From an uncultured Paraprevotella sp. (GTDB lineage: Bacteria > Bacteroidota > Bacteroidia > Bacteroidales > Bacteroidaceae): 63,950 bases of DNA. Made by a program: the position numbers and the translations under genes. The DNA lies in NCBI GenBank assembly GCA_947177395.1, contig CAMWUI010000014.1, positions 1 to 63,950 on the forward strand, given 5' to 3'. Positions 1-9,700 of the stretch are shown piece by piece. Position 1 is the stretch's first letter. Each line of letters opens with the position of its first letter. Below the pieces are notes generated by a model. It was given only the letters and a program-made list of their open reading frames with translations. It did no database searches and had not been told where the DNA came from.

Positions 1-207
1 GGAAATCAACGAGTAATGGTTCACAAATGGTTCAGCGATGGTTCATACCCGCTGGAAATCAGCGGACAATGGTTCAGGGATTACCGGTTTCAGTGCGCCG
101 CCGCAGCCGGAAACTGAATCATTGAACGGAAAAACTGAAGGATGGATGAAGGAAAACTGAAGGATAAATGAACCATTTGTTGCTGGTAATCAAACAGTTT
201 GAACCAT
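1..207. repeat. ATGGTTCA repeat cluster (direct and inverted copies)
   Basis: ATGGTTCA occurs at 16-23, 27-34, 38-45 and 69-76, and its reverse complement TGAACCAT at 169-176 and 200-207. Two 23-nt imperfect direct copies starting GGAAATCA lie at 1-23 and 54-76. A separate tandem pair of 22-23-nt units starting GGAAAA lies at 128-150 and 151-172. The cluster may continue to the left of the window. Confidence 0.75.
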
Positions 208-305
208 TGAAGCCTTTTTCCGACAACATGTGTGTAGGGAGGAGGGCGGCGACGACCGAAGGAGGCTTCCCTCCCGCAGGCGGTTCCCGTGCCGAGCCGT
301 ATGCA

Positions 306-426
306 GTCCACTTGTCAAGCCGCAAGCTGTTCACTTATCAAGTGGAACGCTGTTCACTATAGGTAGTGGATCGCTGTTCACTCGGTATAGTGAAGTGCTG
401 TCCACTCAGTGAATGAAATGCTGTTC
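306..426 (+). repeat. 23-24-nt mini-hairpin array, family A, locus 1
   Basis: Five tandem units at 306-328, 329-351, 352-375, 376-399 and 400-422 each begin GTTCACT or GTCCACT and end GCT (except for drift). Most contain a small inverted pair such as CACTA-TAGG-TAGTG or CACTT-ATC-AAGTG. The same family is found at 10178-10320 and 40633-40773 in the opposite orientation. Confidence 0.85.
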
Positions 427-444
427 TTGTCTCCTTACAAATGC

Positions 445-550
445 ATTCCTTACCTCCTAAGGATAGTATTCCTTACACCCTTAAAACCATATTCCTTAGC
501 ACCTTACGGTTGTATTCCTTGCAACCTAAGGATAGAATTCCTAAGGATGG
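445..550. repeat. 23-nt mini-hairpin array, family B
   Basis: Four exact-length 23-nt units start with ATTCCTTA or ATTCCTTG at 445, 468, 491 and 514, with a shortened fifth at 537. The first unit contains CCTTA-CCTCC-TAAGG, a 5-bp stem. The array abuts the 3' end of cdaA. A related GGATAGTATTCC segment is seen at 10145-10156, next to the family A array at locus 2. Confidence 0.85.
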
Positions 551-552
551 CG

Positions 553-1320
553 TTATAAATGGTCTTCCGTAAGGATGCGTTCGAGTTCTTCCGCTGTCAG
601 ACGCAACTGGAACTGCCCTTTGAAGGCGGCCGAAATGTTACCGGTCTCTTCCGATACGATAATCGAGAGAGCATCCGTTTCCTGTGAAATACCCATGGCT
701 GCCCTGTGGCGCAAACCGAGTTCCTTGGGAATGTCCATGCTGTGGGACACCGGCAATATACACCCCGCCGCCCGGATGCGTTTGTTGGCAATAACCATGG
801 CGCCATCGTGTAAAGGACTGTTCTTGAAAAAGATATTCTCTATCAACCGCTGATTGATATTCGCATCAATCAGCTCACCGGAACGGATAATGTCGTTGAG
901 CGGCAGGCTGCGCTCGATAACAATCAGAGCACCGACTTTCTGCTTGCTCATGCTCATACAAGCCATCACAATGGGCATGATGTCCGACTTGCCGTTTTTC
1001 TGCTTCTTATCTCCCCGAAGCAGGCGCATCAGCGAGCGCACCCTTTCGTGGGTACCTATCGTATAAAAGAAATTCCGGAGCTCGTCCTGAAAAAGAATCA
1101 GTAGCGCCAAAGCACCCACACTCACCAGTTTGTCGAGAATGGAGCCCAACAGTTTCATTTCCAGAAACTGGGAAATGAACAGCCAGAAAGCCACAAACAT
1201 GAGCACACCGAAAAAGACATTGAGCGAGCGCGACTCTTTCATCACCTTGTAGCTGTAATACAGCAACAGGGCAACCAAAAAAATGTCTATTATATCTTTT
1301 ACTCCGAAATCAAAAAACAT
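553..1320 (-). CDS. cdaA: Diadenylate cyclase CdaA (c-di-AMP synthase)
   Basis: A 255-aa membrane-anchored diadenylate cyclase that joins two ATP into c-di-AMP, a second messenger of osmotic and cell-wall homeostasis. The N-terminal ~75 residues hold about three hydrophobic helices, followed by a DisA_N (DAC) domain from ~residue 115. The catalytic DGA is at 172-174 and the RHR motif at 204-206. Length matches CdaA proteins. It starts 9 nt after the folP stop, so the two are probably co-transcribed, an arrangement common in Bacteroidota. No YbbR-type regulator is visible in the window; the 3' side is a repeat tract. Confidence 0.95.
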   Translation of the reverse strand: MFFDFGVKDIIDIFLVALLLYYSYKVMKESRSLNVFFGVLMFVAFWLFISQFLEMKLLGSILDKLVSVGALALLILFQDELRNFFYTIGTHERVRSLMRLLRGDKKQKNGKSDIMPIVMACMSMSKQKVGALIVIERSLPLNDIIRSGELIDANINQRLIENIFFKNSPLHDGAMVIANKRIRAAGCILPVSHSMDIPKELGLRHRAAMGISQETDALSIIVSEETGNISAAFKGQFQLRLTAEELERILTEDHL

Positions 1321-1329
1321 ACGGCAATC

Positions 1330-2181
1330 TTACTTGGGATTAAGCATTTGACGGACGATACGCACCGCCTCGCAACAAGCTTTCACGTCGTGGACACGCA
1401 GGATGGAGGCTCCCTTCAACAACGCAAGCGTATGGAGCACGGTAGTCCCGTTCAGCGCCTCATCGGGCGTACAGTCCAGCAACTTGTATACCATCGACTT
1501 GCGGGACACACCCACCAGCACGGGCAGTTCAAGGATGTCGAACAGTTCCAGACGGTTCATCAATTCGTAATTGTGCGCCAGTGTCTTTCCGAAGCCGAAA
1601 CCGGGATCCAGAATGATGTCTTTCGCCCCCAGTTCCCGTAGCAGCTGCACACGACGGGCAAAGTACTGCATGACCTCCGCCACCACATCCCCGTAATGAG
1701 GTTCCCGCTGCATGTCCTGCGGAGTTCCCTGCATGTGCATCAACACATAGGGAACTCCCAACCGGGCCACCGTCCCGAACATGCGGCTGTCCATTTCACC
1801 TCCCGATATGTCGTTGACAATCCCCGCTCCGTATTCTTCGACACACATGGCCGCCACGTCCGCCCGGAACGTATCGACCGAGACCACGGCACCGGCATCC
1901 ACCTGCCGCAGAATATCCAGCCCGTGACGCAGACGGCTCATCTCCTCTTCCTTCGAGACGTGTCCGGCACCTGGACGCGAAGAATAAGCGCCGATGTCTA
2001 TCATCGTCCCGCCTTCCTCCAGTATCTGTTCTACCCGACGGGCTATCTCCCGCCCGGTCTGTTTCCGGCTTCCGGCATAAAAGGAATCGGGAGTAACGTT
2101 GAGGATACCCATCACATGCGGTTCCGACAAGTCCAGCAGTCGTCCGTTGATTTGCAAAGTATAAGGAAGCAGACCCTTCAT
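1330..2181 (-). CDS. folP: Dihydropteroate synthase
   Basis: A 283-aa cytosolic TIM-barrel enzyme of folate synthesis that condenses the pterin diphosphate with p-aminobenzoate; it is the sulfonamide target. The N-terminal signature GILNVTPDSF (~25-34) and the phosphate-binding ILDPGFGFGKT segment (~190) are both present, and length is normal. ATG at 2181 follows a TACATTTG -7 element (2209-2216 on the minus strand). It is the first gene of a two-gene unit with cdaA, 9 nt apart. Confidence 0.97.
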   Translation of the reverse strand: MKGLLPYTLQINGRLLDLSEPHVMGILNVTPDSFYAGSRKQTGREIARRVEQILEEGGTMIDIGAYSSRPGAGHVSKEEEMSRLRHGLDILRQVDAGAVVSVDTFRADVAAMCVEEYGAGIVNDISGGEMDSRMFGTVARLGVPYVLMHMQGTPQDMQREPHYGDVVAEVMQYFARRVQLLRELGAKDIILDPGFGFGKTLAHNYELMNRLELFDILELPVLVGVSRKSMVYKLLDCTPDEALNGTTVLHTLALLKGASILRVHDVKACCEAVRIVRQMLNPK

Positions 2182-2208
2182 CGCGTTCGTCCGAATGATT
2201 TAACGAGG

Positions 2209-2216
2209 CAAATGTA
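2209..2216 (-). promoter_or_regulatory. -7 element TACATTTG of folP-cdaA
   Basis: Matches the Bacteroides TAnnTTTG consensus on the minus strand, 28 nt upstream of the folP start codon. No good -33 TTTG is seen at the usual spacing. Confidence 0.6.
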
Positions 2217-2280
2217 CGCAGAAATATCGGCATTCCGGGATATCGGGGCACAAAATGTCGAAGATTTCATGGTTAGGGAA

Positions 2281-5079
2281 TTAAATTCCCCTCTCCACGG
2301 CAAACAGGTACGTGCCGGAACCCGCCGTCACTTTCGTCCGCTCCCCGACGGTTTCCACCGCCTTTATCCCATCGGCCGCACCCAAGCTGACACCGTGCTC
2401 CGTTATTCTACCCGCATCGGCGGTCGGCAACCATACCACGGCATCGGAATTGGCCGGTACGGAAACTTTCAGACGATACACTCCGCCGGTAATCTCCCAG
2501 CCGCAGACAATGTCACCATACGGAGCCTTAAGAGTGCCGGAAGCGGATGTGATGTCCCCGCAGGGCATGGGATCAATCTCCACGGTCTTAAATCCGACAG
2601 ACCCGTCGGTTTGTCGGATACCGACCAATGCAGAATAGAACCACTCCAGGATGTGTCCCAGCATGAAGTGGTTGTTCGAGGCATTCGGATAAGCCTGCCA
2701 CGACTCGGTAAGAGCGGTAGCGCCATGAGCCAGCTGCCATCCGTATCCCGGAGTATCATATCTGCTATTCATCCGGAATACCACCTCCGGCTTGTTCGCC
2801 CGCGTCAACGCAGCCAAGACATACCGATATCCCACATCCCCCGCTGTGAGGGCGTACCCCCGGTCGGCGATGTCCGCAACCAGAGAAGCGAGAGCTGCTT
2901 CGGCATGTTCCCCCTCGGCAAGCCCCGTGACATAAGATATGGCATTGGCCGTCTGACTTCCGCGGTCATAACAGCGACGGGACTCATCGTAGAAACGGCG
3001 GTTATAGGCCTCCTTTATTTCGTCTGCGAGACGTAGGTATTTCTCTTCGTCGTCTTTCTTGCCAAGAAGCGCCGCCGCATTTTTCAGTATATCGATGTCC
3101 GTGTAATATATCGCTGTGGCGGTAAGTCCGTTGGACGTCAACTGGGCATATCCGGGAGGATTGGGACCGATGTCATACCAGTCACCCAGTCCGTAAGCCA
3201 CAATATTATCGTCGGCTTTCGACCCGAGATATTCAGCATATTTCTGCATGGCCGGATAGTAGCGTCTAAGAAGCGAATCGTCGCCATACCATTTATAATA
3301 ATACCAGGGACTGATGATGGCGGTGCTTCCCCATTCCGGCGTGTCTCCGAACCCGTGGGAAAACCGGACATACTCAGGGGCGATGGTCGGCACACAGCCG
3401 TTGTCCCACTGGGCAGCCTTCAGGTCACGGAGAATCTTCGGATAAATAGCTGCCATGTCGTAACGGTACTGCAGGGAGTGCTGCATCAGGTGCGACTGCT
3501 CCTGCCAACCGAGTTTCTCCCGGTGGGGGCAATCGGTAAGGACACTAGCCACGTTGCTCCTGATGGCCCAGTCCACAAGAAGGAATATCTTGTTGAAAAG
3601 CGGGTTGGAACACGAGAATGTTCCCGATTCCCGAAGGGCTCCGGTTGTATGCAAACCGGTCAATTCCATTATTTCCGGCAAGCTGTCCGGATTGGCTACT
3701 CCTGCCGGAACCGCGCCTTCTATCTGGACATAGCGCTGTCCGTAATACGTGAACTGCGGTTGCCAGGTCTCCTCGCCACCGGTTTGTCCGACGGTATACC
3801 GGTAGTAAAAAGGCGCACCGCTACCCCACTGAACCACAGTACTGTCCGCCAGCAGTTCTCCCGGCCGGAGAAGGACGGTTTGCCCAGCCTTTCCCTTTAG
3901 CTTCATCCGGACTATTCCCGAAAAATTCTGTCCGAAATCATATACCGGATACCCCTGCGGCGACATGGTTACGGAGCAGACCGGCAATTCGTACAGAACT
4001 TTGAGTTCTGTTCCCGGACAGGAATACATGCTGAGCGTCTTGTCTCTGTTGACAACCGGTTCCCGCCACCCGGAGTCATCGAATCCAGGAAGCATCCAGC
4101 CTTCTGCCCGCCGTCCGGCATCGTAATCCTCTCCGCCATATATGCTTGAATATGTCACGGGGCTTTCCGTAACTTTCCAAGACGAATCGCTGACAACATA
4201 GTCTGTACCTCCGTCAGCATACTCTACTTTCAGCACCATTCTCATCACCGGCGCTCCGAACGAGCCGGTGATCTTGTAATAGCGTTCGTTGGGCACATTG
4301 TAAAAACCGTTGCCAAGCATAACGCCCACCACATTGGATCCATCTTTCAACAAGGAGGTGACGTCGAACGTGACATACTGCGCTTCCTTGCTATAGTCCG
4401 TCCATCCCGGATCAAGGAAATGATCGCCGACTTTCTTCCCGTTCAAGAAGAAATCGAAATGCCCGAGCCCCGACACATGAGCCGTGGCGATTCTGATTTT
4501 CCGGTCTTTTACGGTAAAGAATCTCCTGAACTGAGGCATCTTGTACGGACCGACATTTTTCCCAGAAATCTTTCCGCGGGCAGTCGGTTCATCAAGCAGA
4601 GGTACTATCTTCTCCGCATCCGGTTCCAAAGCTATCCATTCGGCTCCGTGCCAGTCGCGTTCGGTGTAGAGCCCGGTGATGAATATGGCCGGTCGGCTAT
4701 ATTCCGACATCGTCCCGCCTGTTCCTTTTATCCTGACAGTCCAATAATACTTTTCGCCCGGCTGCAATGCCTTCCCGCCATAAGGGACGAGAATAGAGCG
4801 GGATGAGGATTTCCAGCCGGAATCCCACATATCGGCCTTCCCCTTCTTCAATTTATCAGGCGAGGAAGCCACTAAAAGGCGGTAGGCCGTCTGCTTGAAG
4901 CCTCGCTTGTCCGAGTGGCATATCCAACTGAACCTCGGATGCTCCGCATCAATTCCCACCGGAGATTCCAAATGTTCGCATTTCAGTCCGTAAGCGGAAA
5001 TCCCGGCGGCATAGCTACATAAAACACCGCTGAGAAAGAGCACAAACATGAACGCGCCTACTTTAACTCTTCTTTCCAT
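2281..5079 (-). CDS. Secreted alpha-L-rhamnosidase, GH78
   Basis: A 932-aa glycoside hydrolase that removes terminal alpha-L-rhamnose from plant or algal glycans or glycosides. The chosen ATG (5079) opens a signal peptide (MERR followed by a hydrophobic core ending CSYA); an upstream in-frame start at 5229 would add a non-signal leader and lie upstream of the promoter. Order: N-terminal beta domains (~25-420), then the (alpha/alpha)6 catalytic barrel with the GH78 DCPHRE motif (~505), the ASNNHFMLGH segment (~800), and a C-terminal beta domain. The putative -7 element is at 5169-5176. No SusC/SusD pair is in the window; it is flanked by folP and divergent murF. The exact glycan is not deducible. 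Confidence 0.94.
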   Translation of the reverse strand: MERRVKVGAFMFVLFLSGVLCSYAAGISAYGLKCEHLESPVGIDAEHPRFSWICHSDKRGFKQTAYRLLVASSPDKLKKGKADMWDSGWKSSSRSILVPYGGKALQPGEKYYWTVRIKGTGGTMSEYSRPAIFITGLYTERDWHGAEWIALEPDAEKIVPLLDEPTARGKISGKNVGPYKMPQFRRFFTVKDRKIRIATAHVSGLGHFDFFLNGKKVGDHFLDPGWTDYSKEAQYVTFDVTSLLKDGSNVVGVMLGNGFYNVPNERYYKITGSFGAPVMRMVLKVEYADGGTDYVVSDSSWKVTESPVTYSSIYGGEDYDAGRRAEGWMLPGFDDSGWREPVVNRDKTLSMYSCPGTELKVLYELPVCSVTMSPQGYPVYDFGQNFSGIVRMKLKGKAGQTVLLRPGELLADSTVVQWGSGAPFYYRYTVGQTGGEETWQPQFTYYGQRYVQIEGAVPAGVANPDSLPEIMELTGLHTTGALRESGTFSCSNPLFNKIFLLVDWAIRSNVASVLTDCPHREKLGWQEQSHLMQHSLQYRYDMAAIYPKILRDLKAAQWDNGCVPTIAPEYVRFSHGFGDTPEWGSTAIISPWYYYKWYGDDSLLRRYYPAMQKYAEYLGSKADDNIVAYGLGDWYDIGPNPPGYAQLTSNGLTATAIYYTDIDILKNAAALLGKKDDEEKYLRLADEIKEAYNRRFYDESRRCYDRGSQTANAISYVTGLAEGEHAEAALASLVADIADRGYALTAGDVGYRYVLAALTRANKPEVVFRMNSRYDTPGYGWQLAHGATALTESWQAYPNASNNHFMLGHILEWFYSALVGIRQTDGSVGFKTVEIDPMPCGDITSASGTLKAPYGDIVCGWEITGGVYRLKVSVPANSDAVVWLPTADAGRITEHGVSLGAADGIKAVETVGERTKVTAGSGTYLFAVERGI

Positions 5080-5168
5080 AATCAAATAAAAACATATCAT
5101 TAAATAAATGAAAGGAAAAAGCGTGTAAATCCTGCCAGTGGCAGAAAATTGCCTTTCCGAGATGCGGA

Positions 5169-5176
5169 CAAAGTTA
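5169..5176 (-). promoter_or_regulatory. -7 element TAACTTTG of the GH78 gene
   Basis: A minus-strand match to TAnnTTTG about 90 nt upstream of the start at 5079, implying an ~80-nt leader. It supports the inner start over the one at 5229. Confidence 0.5.
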
Positions 5177-5273
5177 ATCAAAATATCCAACGCGCACAAG
5201 AAGGTGTCCGATTTCGGTTGCACAACCAATCCAATATCCTATAGCAAGATTCGTTTATTACAGAGATTTGTCG

Positions 5274-5281
5274 TAAGTTTG
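5274..5281 (+). promoter_or_regulatory. -7 element TAAGTTTG of murF
   Basis: Plus-strand TAnnTTTG match 12 nt before the ATG at 5294, which would give a very short leader. This argues against longer upstream reading of murF. No clear -33 TTTG. Confidence 0.5.
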
Positions 5282-5293
5282 CACACTGATTGT

Positions 5294-6601
5294 ATGAAAG
5301 AAATGGAAATTGAGGAACTTTATAGCCTTTTCAAGCAACACCCATGCGTGACGACCGACAGCCGCACTTGTCCCGAGGGTTCGATATTCTTCGCCCTAAA
5401 AGGGGCTTCGTTTGACGGAAACGCATTCGCGGCTGGAGCACTGGAACGAGGCTGTGCATATGCCGTGGTGGACGATGCACAGTATGTACCGGAGGGCGAC
5501 ACACGGTATATCTTAGTAGATGACAGCCTGCACATTCTACAACGATTGGCATCGCATCACCGAAAAGCGTTACGGTTGCCCGTAATACAGGTGACGGGAA
5601 CCAACGGAAAGACAACGACCAAGGAACTGATTGCCTCCGTACTGAGCCGGAAATACAAAGTCTGGTATACGCAAGGGAACCTGAACAATCATATCGGCGT
5701 ACCGCTGACGCTGTTGCAGATGAACGCCGGACATGAAATGGCTGTCATCGAGACGGGCGCCAACCACCCGGGAGAAATCAAGCAGCTCTCGGAGATTGTG
5801 GATGCGGACTACGGACTGATAACCAACGTGGGCGTGGGACATATCGAGGGTTTCGGCTCGTTCGAGGGCGTAGTGCGCACCAAGGGCGAACTGTATGACT
5901 ATCTCCGCCGAAAGGGAGGTACGGTGTTCCTGCACAAAGACAACCCGCATCTGGTGCCGATGGCCGAAGGGATGAAGACCGTCAGATACGGAGCACCGGG
6001 CGACGAAGGCACGGCTGTTGAAGGGGAGGCACTTGACTGCACGCCCTGCCTGCGTTTCCGATGGCGCGAGCAGGGAGGCACTTGGCATGAAGTGCAAAGC
6101 CGGCTCATCGGGGACTACAACCTGAGCAACCTGCTGGCAGCGGTGACTGTGGGGCGGACTTTCGATGTGCCGAACGAGGACATCTCGGCGGCACTGGCTG
6201 AATACACGCCGGGCAACAACCGCTCACAATGGCGGGAAACGGCGCACAACCGGCTTATCATCGACACATACAACGCCAACGCCACTAGTATGGGAGCTGC
6301 ACTGGAAAACCTGTGCCGGCTGAAAGCAGACAAGAAGATGGTCATTCTGGGCGACATGAAGGAGTTGGGCAGCGTGAGCGAAGCGGAGCACCGGCGCATT
6401 GTGGATTTCCTGATACAGGCGAAATTGGATCGTGTGTGGCTCGTGGGACCGTGCTTCCGAGAGACGGACGCTCCCTTCCGGATGTTCGACAACGTGGAAC
6501 AGGTTATCGAAACACTGCGGACGGAAATGCCCGAAAGCTATACTATATTAATAAAGGGGAGCCACAGCACACGGCTCTATCTGCTTCCGGAATACCTCTG
6601 A
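5294..6601 (+). CDS. murF: UDP-MurNAc-tripeptide--D-Ala-D-Ala ligase MurF
   Basis: A 435-aa cytosolic Mur ligase that adds D-Ala-D-Ala to UDP-MurNAc-tripeptide, the last cytoplasmic step of peptidoglycan precursor assembly. Three domains: the N-terminal UDP-binding domain with VTTDSR and FFALKG, the central ATPase domain with the P-loop VTGTNGKTTTKE (~110-121), and a C-terminal domain ending IKGSHSTRL. Start at 5294 or 5303 (both ATG); the open frame continues back to 5138 but those residues do not look like MurF. It stands alone on the plus strand between two minus-strand glycosidase genes, outside any mur cluster. Confidence 0.95.
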   Translation: MKEMEIEELYSLFKQHPCVTTDSRTCPEGSIFFALKGASFDGNAFAAGALERGCAYAVVDDAQYVPEGDTRYILVDDSLHILQRLASHHRKALRLPVIQVTGTNGKTTTKELIASVLSRKYKVWYTQGNLNNHIGVPLTLLQMNAGHEMAVIETGANHPGEIKQLSEIVDADYGLITNVGVGHIEGFGSFEGVVRTKGELYDYLRRKGGTVFLHKDNPHLVPMAEGMKTVRYGAPGDEGTAVEGEALDCTPCLRFRWREQGGTWHEVQSRLIGDYNLSNLLAAVTVGRTFDVPNEDISAALAEYTPGNNRSQWRETAHNRLIIDTYNANATSMGAALENLCRLKADKKMVILGDMKELGSVSEAEHRRIVDFLIQAKLDRVWLVGPCFRETDAPFRMFDNVEQVIETLRTEMPESYTILIKGSHSTRLYLLPEYL

Positions 6602-6621
6602 CCGCATACGGAAGAAGGAGA

Positions 6622-6690
6622 GAAACATGCTTGCTATGCCGTAGCGAAAGGGGCATCCCTCCTTCGTTTGCGGCACAGCAAGCATGTTTC
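6622..6690. terminator. Long hairpin between murF and the GH36-like gene
   Basis: Arms 6622-6641 and 6671-6690 are 20 nt with one mismatch (GAAACATGCTTGCT in the left arm). The inner part can pair further (CGAA with TTCG). It sits between two convergent stop codons, so it can act in both directions; no long U-run follows. Confidence 0.7.
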
Positions 6691-6709
6691 TTCATCCCAG
6701 ACAGTTCTG

Positions 6710-9700
6710 TCAGTAGGCCACCTTTTTCCCACCTACGACATAGATGCCTTTTGATGCGGGACGACTGACCCGACGGCCCGTCAGGTCATAAACGGCTGTA
6801 TCGTTGCCCGACCGGACCGGCGAAGCTACCGGAGCGACCGCAATACCGGTAGGGGCACTGCCGTCCAAGCCATTGTAGACGAACACGGACGAGGCCGGAA
6901 GATTCAGCGTCAGTTCGGTATCGATGTCCACCGGCTCTCCCACGGGCAAGCCGGAAAGAACAGCCTGGGCAAAAGCATCCGAGAGTGTCACGGTCGTATT
7001 CACATAAGCGGGGATGTCGAGCGCCTGACGGAGGGTCGTCGTATAGGTCTGCGGGGAAGCCGACGGATTGCGCAACGCCAAAGTAGCCTTCCGCCCGTTC
7101 CACGATGCCCAACCATAGACGTTGGCACGGCTGCCGTCCCAAGGATTGCCGCCTACCCAGTGGATATCGGCCAGCACGTCGGCATTGTCGCGTTGCCAGC
7201 GGATGCACTCGGCCAAATCGGCCCACAGACGGTCGCCGTTGATATTGTTCATCAGTTTGTAGTCGTTATACAGTTCCACCATGCCCGAACCGCAAGCGAA
7301 AGCACAACGCATCTCACGCACGATGCCGGCGTAGTCCATGTTCTTCGACACATTGCCGAAGGATGTAAGGATGAATCCGTGGGTCATAAGCGTGTTGATG
7401 GGACAGAGCGGCGAGTTCTGCACGAAGTTCTGATAGACAAGGCGGTCGCGGTACGTTATCCAGCGTTCACGGTCCGTACCCTGGTTGCCGATGGTACCGT
7501 AGTCGTTCTCCTGCCGCCATACAGCGTCAGTAAACTGAAACCAGAAGGGCGAGGCCCACGTGCCGACGGTCGTATTGAGGAATATATCTTCCTTCGACTT
7601 GCGGATTTCACGCTCGATGTCGATGATAGCCTCGGCATTCTCCTCGCCCGTCGTGCCGGCGTCGGGTCCTACGGCACTGAACTGCGCGCTGATACCGTCG
7701 AACTTAAAGAAACGGAAGTCATAGGTGTCAATCATATAGTTGCACGCATCGAGGAACACCTTGTAGTAGGCCGGATTGCTGAGCTGCATACCGCCCCGCC
7801 CGCTCCAGTAGCTGCGGCGGTAATTGCCGGACTGTCCGTAACCGCCCACAGGGCCGAGCCATGCCCCAATGCCAGAACCCATATCACGCGCCAAGGCATC
7901 GGGGCCGGCGAATCCGTCGGGGAAGTTCTTGTTGAAGGTCCACGTGCCGTATTCGTCCCAACCGTCATCCCAGACGAACGCCTCGATTCCCGTCCCGTAG
8001 GCATCGAACAAGGCCGTCTTCCAGTGCTCTATCACGTCGGAGCATTGCGCAACCGTCATGTTGTTCGAATAGTCCTGCGAATTGTTGCGATCAATATTCA
8101 GTTCATACCACGAGATATAAACCGGATAGGGGCGCCAGGGCACAGCACGCTCCCGCTCGCTGTATGCCAGGAAAGAACGGCGGGCCTGCCCCGGGGCGAT
8201 AAGCCCGACAACGGATCCGACGCTCCAGGTTTTCCCGGCCGCCAAGGTCGTATTCCGGCTCCACACGCCCTGTATGGGTACGGTGGTCGGCGCCGGCAGG
8301 TGGATGGTGTCCACAACGGCCAGCCGCAGTTTGATTTCTCCGGTGGAGGTGTTCGCCTCTGTCCGGTTCTCACAGAAGTAACGCAAAGTGAACGCCCCTT
8401 CGTAGGGGACATTCATCGTATAGAGATTATCCGTCTTGGCATTGCCGGAGAATCCTTTGTGGTAGTCCGAGGCCACGATGTTTCCTTCCTCGTCTGTCAT
8501 ATCCACTCCCACGATGCTCAGGCCGTTGTTGCCCGTCTTGTAGATGAATTCCGCCGTCAGCGTACCCTTGCCCGAACGAACCGTGAAGGGCTGCTGCACA
8601 AACTTGACATCCGGATAGCCGAAGCCGAGTTCCGTGATCCGCGGGGGCACGTTGCCAGCCACTTTCCAGTCGGCCGGTTTCCAGGTATCCGTAAGCATCT
8701 CATCCTCGCCGATGGAAGAAGAGCCGGCCGGCAGAGCCTTCGGGGCTTTGGCACGACCGGCGGCGACAGTCGCGGCAGGCTGGTCGTAGACAATGACCGG
8801 CACGGACACTTTCTTGTCATACGTGATGACACCGGAACTGGTGATAGTCTCCGTTCTCACCTCACAGAAGTAGCGCACCTGATAGGCACCGGATTCAGGC
8901 ACCGCGAGGCGATAAGTATTGTTCTGCGCCAGATTGCCGGTGAAACCGTAATGATAGTCCGAAGCCACGACCTCACCGTCCTTCAGCAGGTCGACTCCCA
9001 CGATGTTGAGACGGTGGCTGCCACTGGAATAAGCGAATGTCAGGGTGTATTCCCCCGTCTCGCGGAATACGAGATATCCTCGCGTGCCGACAATCTGGGC
9101 CGTGGTATAGCCCAAAGCGAGAATCCCCTGCGGCGTATCCTCACCGGGTGTCCATGCAAAGGAATTCGCAGTCCACGCATCGTGCGTGAAACGATCCATA
9201 TCGCTGGTCGTGCCCGAGGTGTTAAGCCCCATCGGGGTTTCCAGACCGGCGAATATCCGGTCGCTGGCCAGCACGGCGCCGCGTGTATTGCCCACGACCA
9301 CGGGCACGGTTCCGCCCGCAAGGTTGTCCACGCAGTACATCATTGGCGTGAGAGAGTTCATCGGCGTGTCCTTCGTTGCGGTCACGTCCAGCTCCGTGCG
9401 CAGGTAGTGCGAACCGTCGCGCAGGACGGCACGCCAGGTTATGTTCAGGTTGCCATACGCGAAGTCCGCTTCCACAGCCTTGCCGTCAAAGCGCTTCGAA
9501 CCTTTCACCGCAGCCGGGTCGCCCGCTAGCTCCACGGTGCGCACTTCGGCCAATGTCATTTCGGAAGCACAGACTTCCGTACCGTTGCCTAACCGCAACT
9601 TGAAAAGCTCAGTTCCGGCCTGCAGCGTCAACGCGTCGCAACCGCCGAACAACAGCCGCCCGTCCTCTCTGACGAAACTGGCGGACAGGAGGTCGTTGGA

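Larger units (their letters stand above)
1..552. other. Gene-free repeat-rich tract downstream of cdaA
   Basis: No credible gene is seen on either strand. The tract is largely made of short-period repeats: ATGGTTCA-containing copies (1-207), two tandem copies of a 22-23-nt unit beginning GGAAAA (128-172), a 23-24-nt array with CACT/AGTG mini-stems (306-426), and a 23-nt array beginning ATTCCTTA (445-550) that runs up to the cdaA stop codon. Each is listed separately. It lies on the 3' side of cdaA; what flanks it on the left is outside the window. Confidence 0.7.

Noticed and set aside
306..426. CRISPR array
   Set aside because: Units are contiguous with no unique spacers, stems are only 4-5 bp, and no cas genes are present.
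7160..9529. 789-codon open frame opposite the GH36-like gene
   Set aside because: Runs antisense to a clearly better gene with signal peptide and catalytic motifs; composition (His/Arg/Val rich) is typical of an antisense shadow in GC-biased codons.
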